From Heterocephalus glaber (taxonomy: Eukaryota; Chordata; Mammalia; Rodentia; Bathyergidae): 64,000 nucleotides of DNA. The translations under genes were made by a program, and so were the position numbers. Shown here piece by piece: positions 61,801-64,000 of this stretch (positions are counted from its first letter, which is position 1; every line of letters begins with the position of its first letter). The notes beneath the pieces were generated by a model. It did not search any database, had not been told where the DNA came from, and worked only from the letters and a program-made list of their open reading frames with translations. The stretch spans positions 28,709,201 through 28,773,200 of the forward strand of contig NW_004624751.1 in NCBI RefSeq assembly GCF_000247695.1, in the 5' to 3' direction.

Positions 61801-63651
61801 GTTCCCCTTTTGCCTTTTATCAAGAACAAGGGATGAGACAGTTTTGATGGAAGGAGGGTGAGTTTGGGAAGGTTGTTGAACTAAAAATTTAATTCAGATA
61901 CTCTTCATTTTGGAAACCTCTGAAAAGTATTCTATCACTACTTTTTCTTCAGTTTTAGTGGTTTAGTAAAGAAGCTTTCAAATGAAAGTAACACAAGTTC
62001 AGTTCTTCAATAAATATATTTTCTAATGCCATCCTTCCTAAATAAAATTCAGTTTAAAAGAAATGAGAATTCTGGACATGTATGTAAAGCTGCTAACTAG
62101 TTTTATTTTCTATTCCAATTTCTGCTTCACTATATCACTACTTTCAGATGTTTATCCATGTGATTGTTGTCATCATTTCAATTAAACCATAAAAATATTT
62201 ATCTTAATATTTGATATTCCTTTAATATCAGTTGAATTGAAGATTACCACAAAGACCAAAAGCTTTTCCAAGAAAGGGGCCCTTCAGAATGTTATGTTTA
62301 TGGGTCAAGTATTTGACAGCATTCAGTTTACTTCATTTTGTTCTATTTCCTCTCCCTTTTATTCTGTCTCCCCTCTTTTCATGAAGAGTTAGGTAAAATT
62401 AACACAAGTTCTATTTTTTGTGACCAATATTTTTTCCTCCCAGTTGAATGTAGTTTGTTAACATGGGGAGCAAAGAACTGTGTCTTAAGAATAGCATGAA
62501 GACTGAATGAAGTACACTTATGACTGATCACCATGACAGTGTATGTCTCTTTGTTGTGGAAAACTCATACATTTCATTAAATAGAGGTTAACCTTAGATA
62601 TACAACAAGAGTGGGTTGAAATTTCATAAATATCTGGCCAGATTGAACTCTCAATCAAACACTTTGATTTAAAAATTTTACAAAATGACTTCTGTACTAT
62701 TCTTTCGCTAAATATGCATTGTATGTAAAATTATTTGAGGGATATATTCTGTATAATCAAAATTAAAATCACCCTTTTCCAGGAAGTAAAATAAAAACAA
62801 TTAGTCACCATCTTCAGAATACATAATAGAAAGACTGACTGATAATCATCCTTTTTGTTTTCTCTGCTTCCAGATTCCAGATGTGTGTTTATTTTTGAAC
62901 ATGCATTTCTTTTAAATATACAACTCTTTGTTCTCATTTTGTAGTAACTAATTATTTCTATCTACATTATTAAGCTTTGGAAGCCAGAACTAAACCAGAC
63001 TTTAACAGTCCTGAGCTAGATTTGAATACTTGTTGAATATGTGAAATGAGCAAACTGTATTGGGGAAATCAGCTTCTCTTTCAGCTCAAAGTAGCTGTAA
63101 TATGCCAGTGGTTAAAACTAGTATGTTCAGATGAAATTTTTTTGGTAATCATCATGTTAAATGCATAACTATTTAAATTTGAATTTATTTGGAGACTTAC
63201 TCTTACAAATAGTTCCACACTATTATTATAAAATAAATTATCAAGAAAATAATGGTTCAGAATTAACCTCAAGAGATAATATTCATTCATCTACTCTGAG
63301 CCATTGTTAGGTATCCAAAATAGCAAATATGTTATATTAGTTAAGATGGTCACACGTGGCGTGCTTTTATGAGTAAGAATGGAGAGTTAGTTCTGAAGAA
63401 TCTAGATTAAAGGATAATTATTATAATATATTCCAGATAATTTTGGCTCATTATATTTTAACACACATATTTACTGTCTTGGGAAGTATTTGGAAATTAG
63501 TGTCATGTCAGAAAGTTAATCAGCTATGTAGTTATTGGTTATTTCTTAAAAAAAATGCATCATTTGATGACTTAATAATCTGAGTTTGTTTGGCCAATTT
63601 TATGTTTATATATTGTTGAGGTGGATCATTTAGCCTATACCTAGGAGTATA
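61801..63651. other. Unique AT-rich sequence
   Basis: No gene or confident repeat recognised. Confidence 0.45.
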
Positions 63652-63664
63652 TGAACTGTTTTTT

Positions 63665-63784
63665 TATTTTTTATTTTATTATTATTATTATTATTTATTT
63701 ATTTTTTTGGTACCGGGGATGGAACTCGGGTCCTTGCGCTTGCGCAGCAGGCGGCAAAACCACTGAGCTAAATCCCCTGCCCCT
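63665..63784 (-). mobile_element. Young-looking ID-like SINE, antisense, with target-site duplication
   Basis: Minus-strand body GGGCAGGGGATTTAGCTCAG to TCCATCCCCGGTACC carries near-consensus box A and box B. Its 3' tail has grown into (TAA)n/(TAAA)n. Exact flanking duplication TGAACTGTTTTTT occurs at 63652-63664 and 63785-63797. The intact duplication and low body divergence suggest a recent insertion. Confidence 0.93.
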
Positions 63785-64000
63785 TGAACTGTTTTTTAAA
63801 TTTAGAGATAGATGCTCTGATCTAACCCCAGAATTAAACAAGAACACCTAATTTAGTTGCCCTTTATCTTTCTTTCAAAGCAAGAAATAAAAATAATCAT
63901 TATAAAGTAATGCTTTTCATGTTCCTTAGATTTTTGACTTTCTTGATTGCCTAGTATTGCTAATATTAACTTTATTGTGAAACCAATATTGGTGGCACTT

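Overview
The window is AT-rich mammalian nuclear DNA from a rodent and looks like a gene desert or a long intron. No intact protein-coding gene, rRNA gene, functional tRNA gene or CRISPR array can be supported. Rodent origin rests on two SINE classes. Eight copies are short ID-like elements of about 75-80 bp derived from a tRNA, with box A TAGCTCAGTGG and a terminal GGTACC before an A-rich tail. Three copies are B1-left/ID-right composites (B1-dID type), as known from non-murid rodents. The ID right ends lack the usual murine/rat form and the long squirrel tail, so a non-murid lineage such as beaver is possible, but that is a guess.

Layout: 1-14 kb is mostly unique AT-rich sequence with an L1M 3' end (1532-1765), one ID SINE (2966-3063), three stretches resembling conserved noncoding DNA (6040-7110, 7680-8120, 10430-10880), and a small inverted-terminal-repeat element (12861-13054). 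At 14-22 kb lie an ID SINE, two decayed mariner transposase fragments facing each other, old L2/CR1-type LINE sequence, a MaLR-like LTR and MIR fragments. The 21-31 kb part is largely unique; it contains an unidentified coding-like coiled-coil segment (28740-28982). At 31-39 kb there are an ID SINE, an L1M 3' end, a 100-base assembly gap (34618-34717), L2 and L1M-like fragments and a hAT-type MITE. At 39-50 kb the clearest gene-derived feature is an antisense processed pseudogene of ribosomal protein L21 (43075-43656), alongside MIRs and SINEs. At 50-64 kb there are a second MITE copy, an inverted repeat pair of about 190 bp with roughly 90% identity in its core (53545-53736 and 55100-55286), a strong conserved-noncoding candidate (55840-56960), three MIRs, two B1-dID elements, and two ID SINEs, one of which (63665-63784) looks young.

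There is no operon-like organisation. If the window acts in the genome, the likely functional parts are the noncoding candidates, which could be enhancers for a distant gene; that is inference from composition and motif content only. No unprecedented system was found. The most distinctive items are the inverted repeat pair, the head-to-head mariner relics, and the unassigned coding-like segment.
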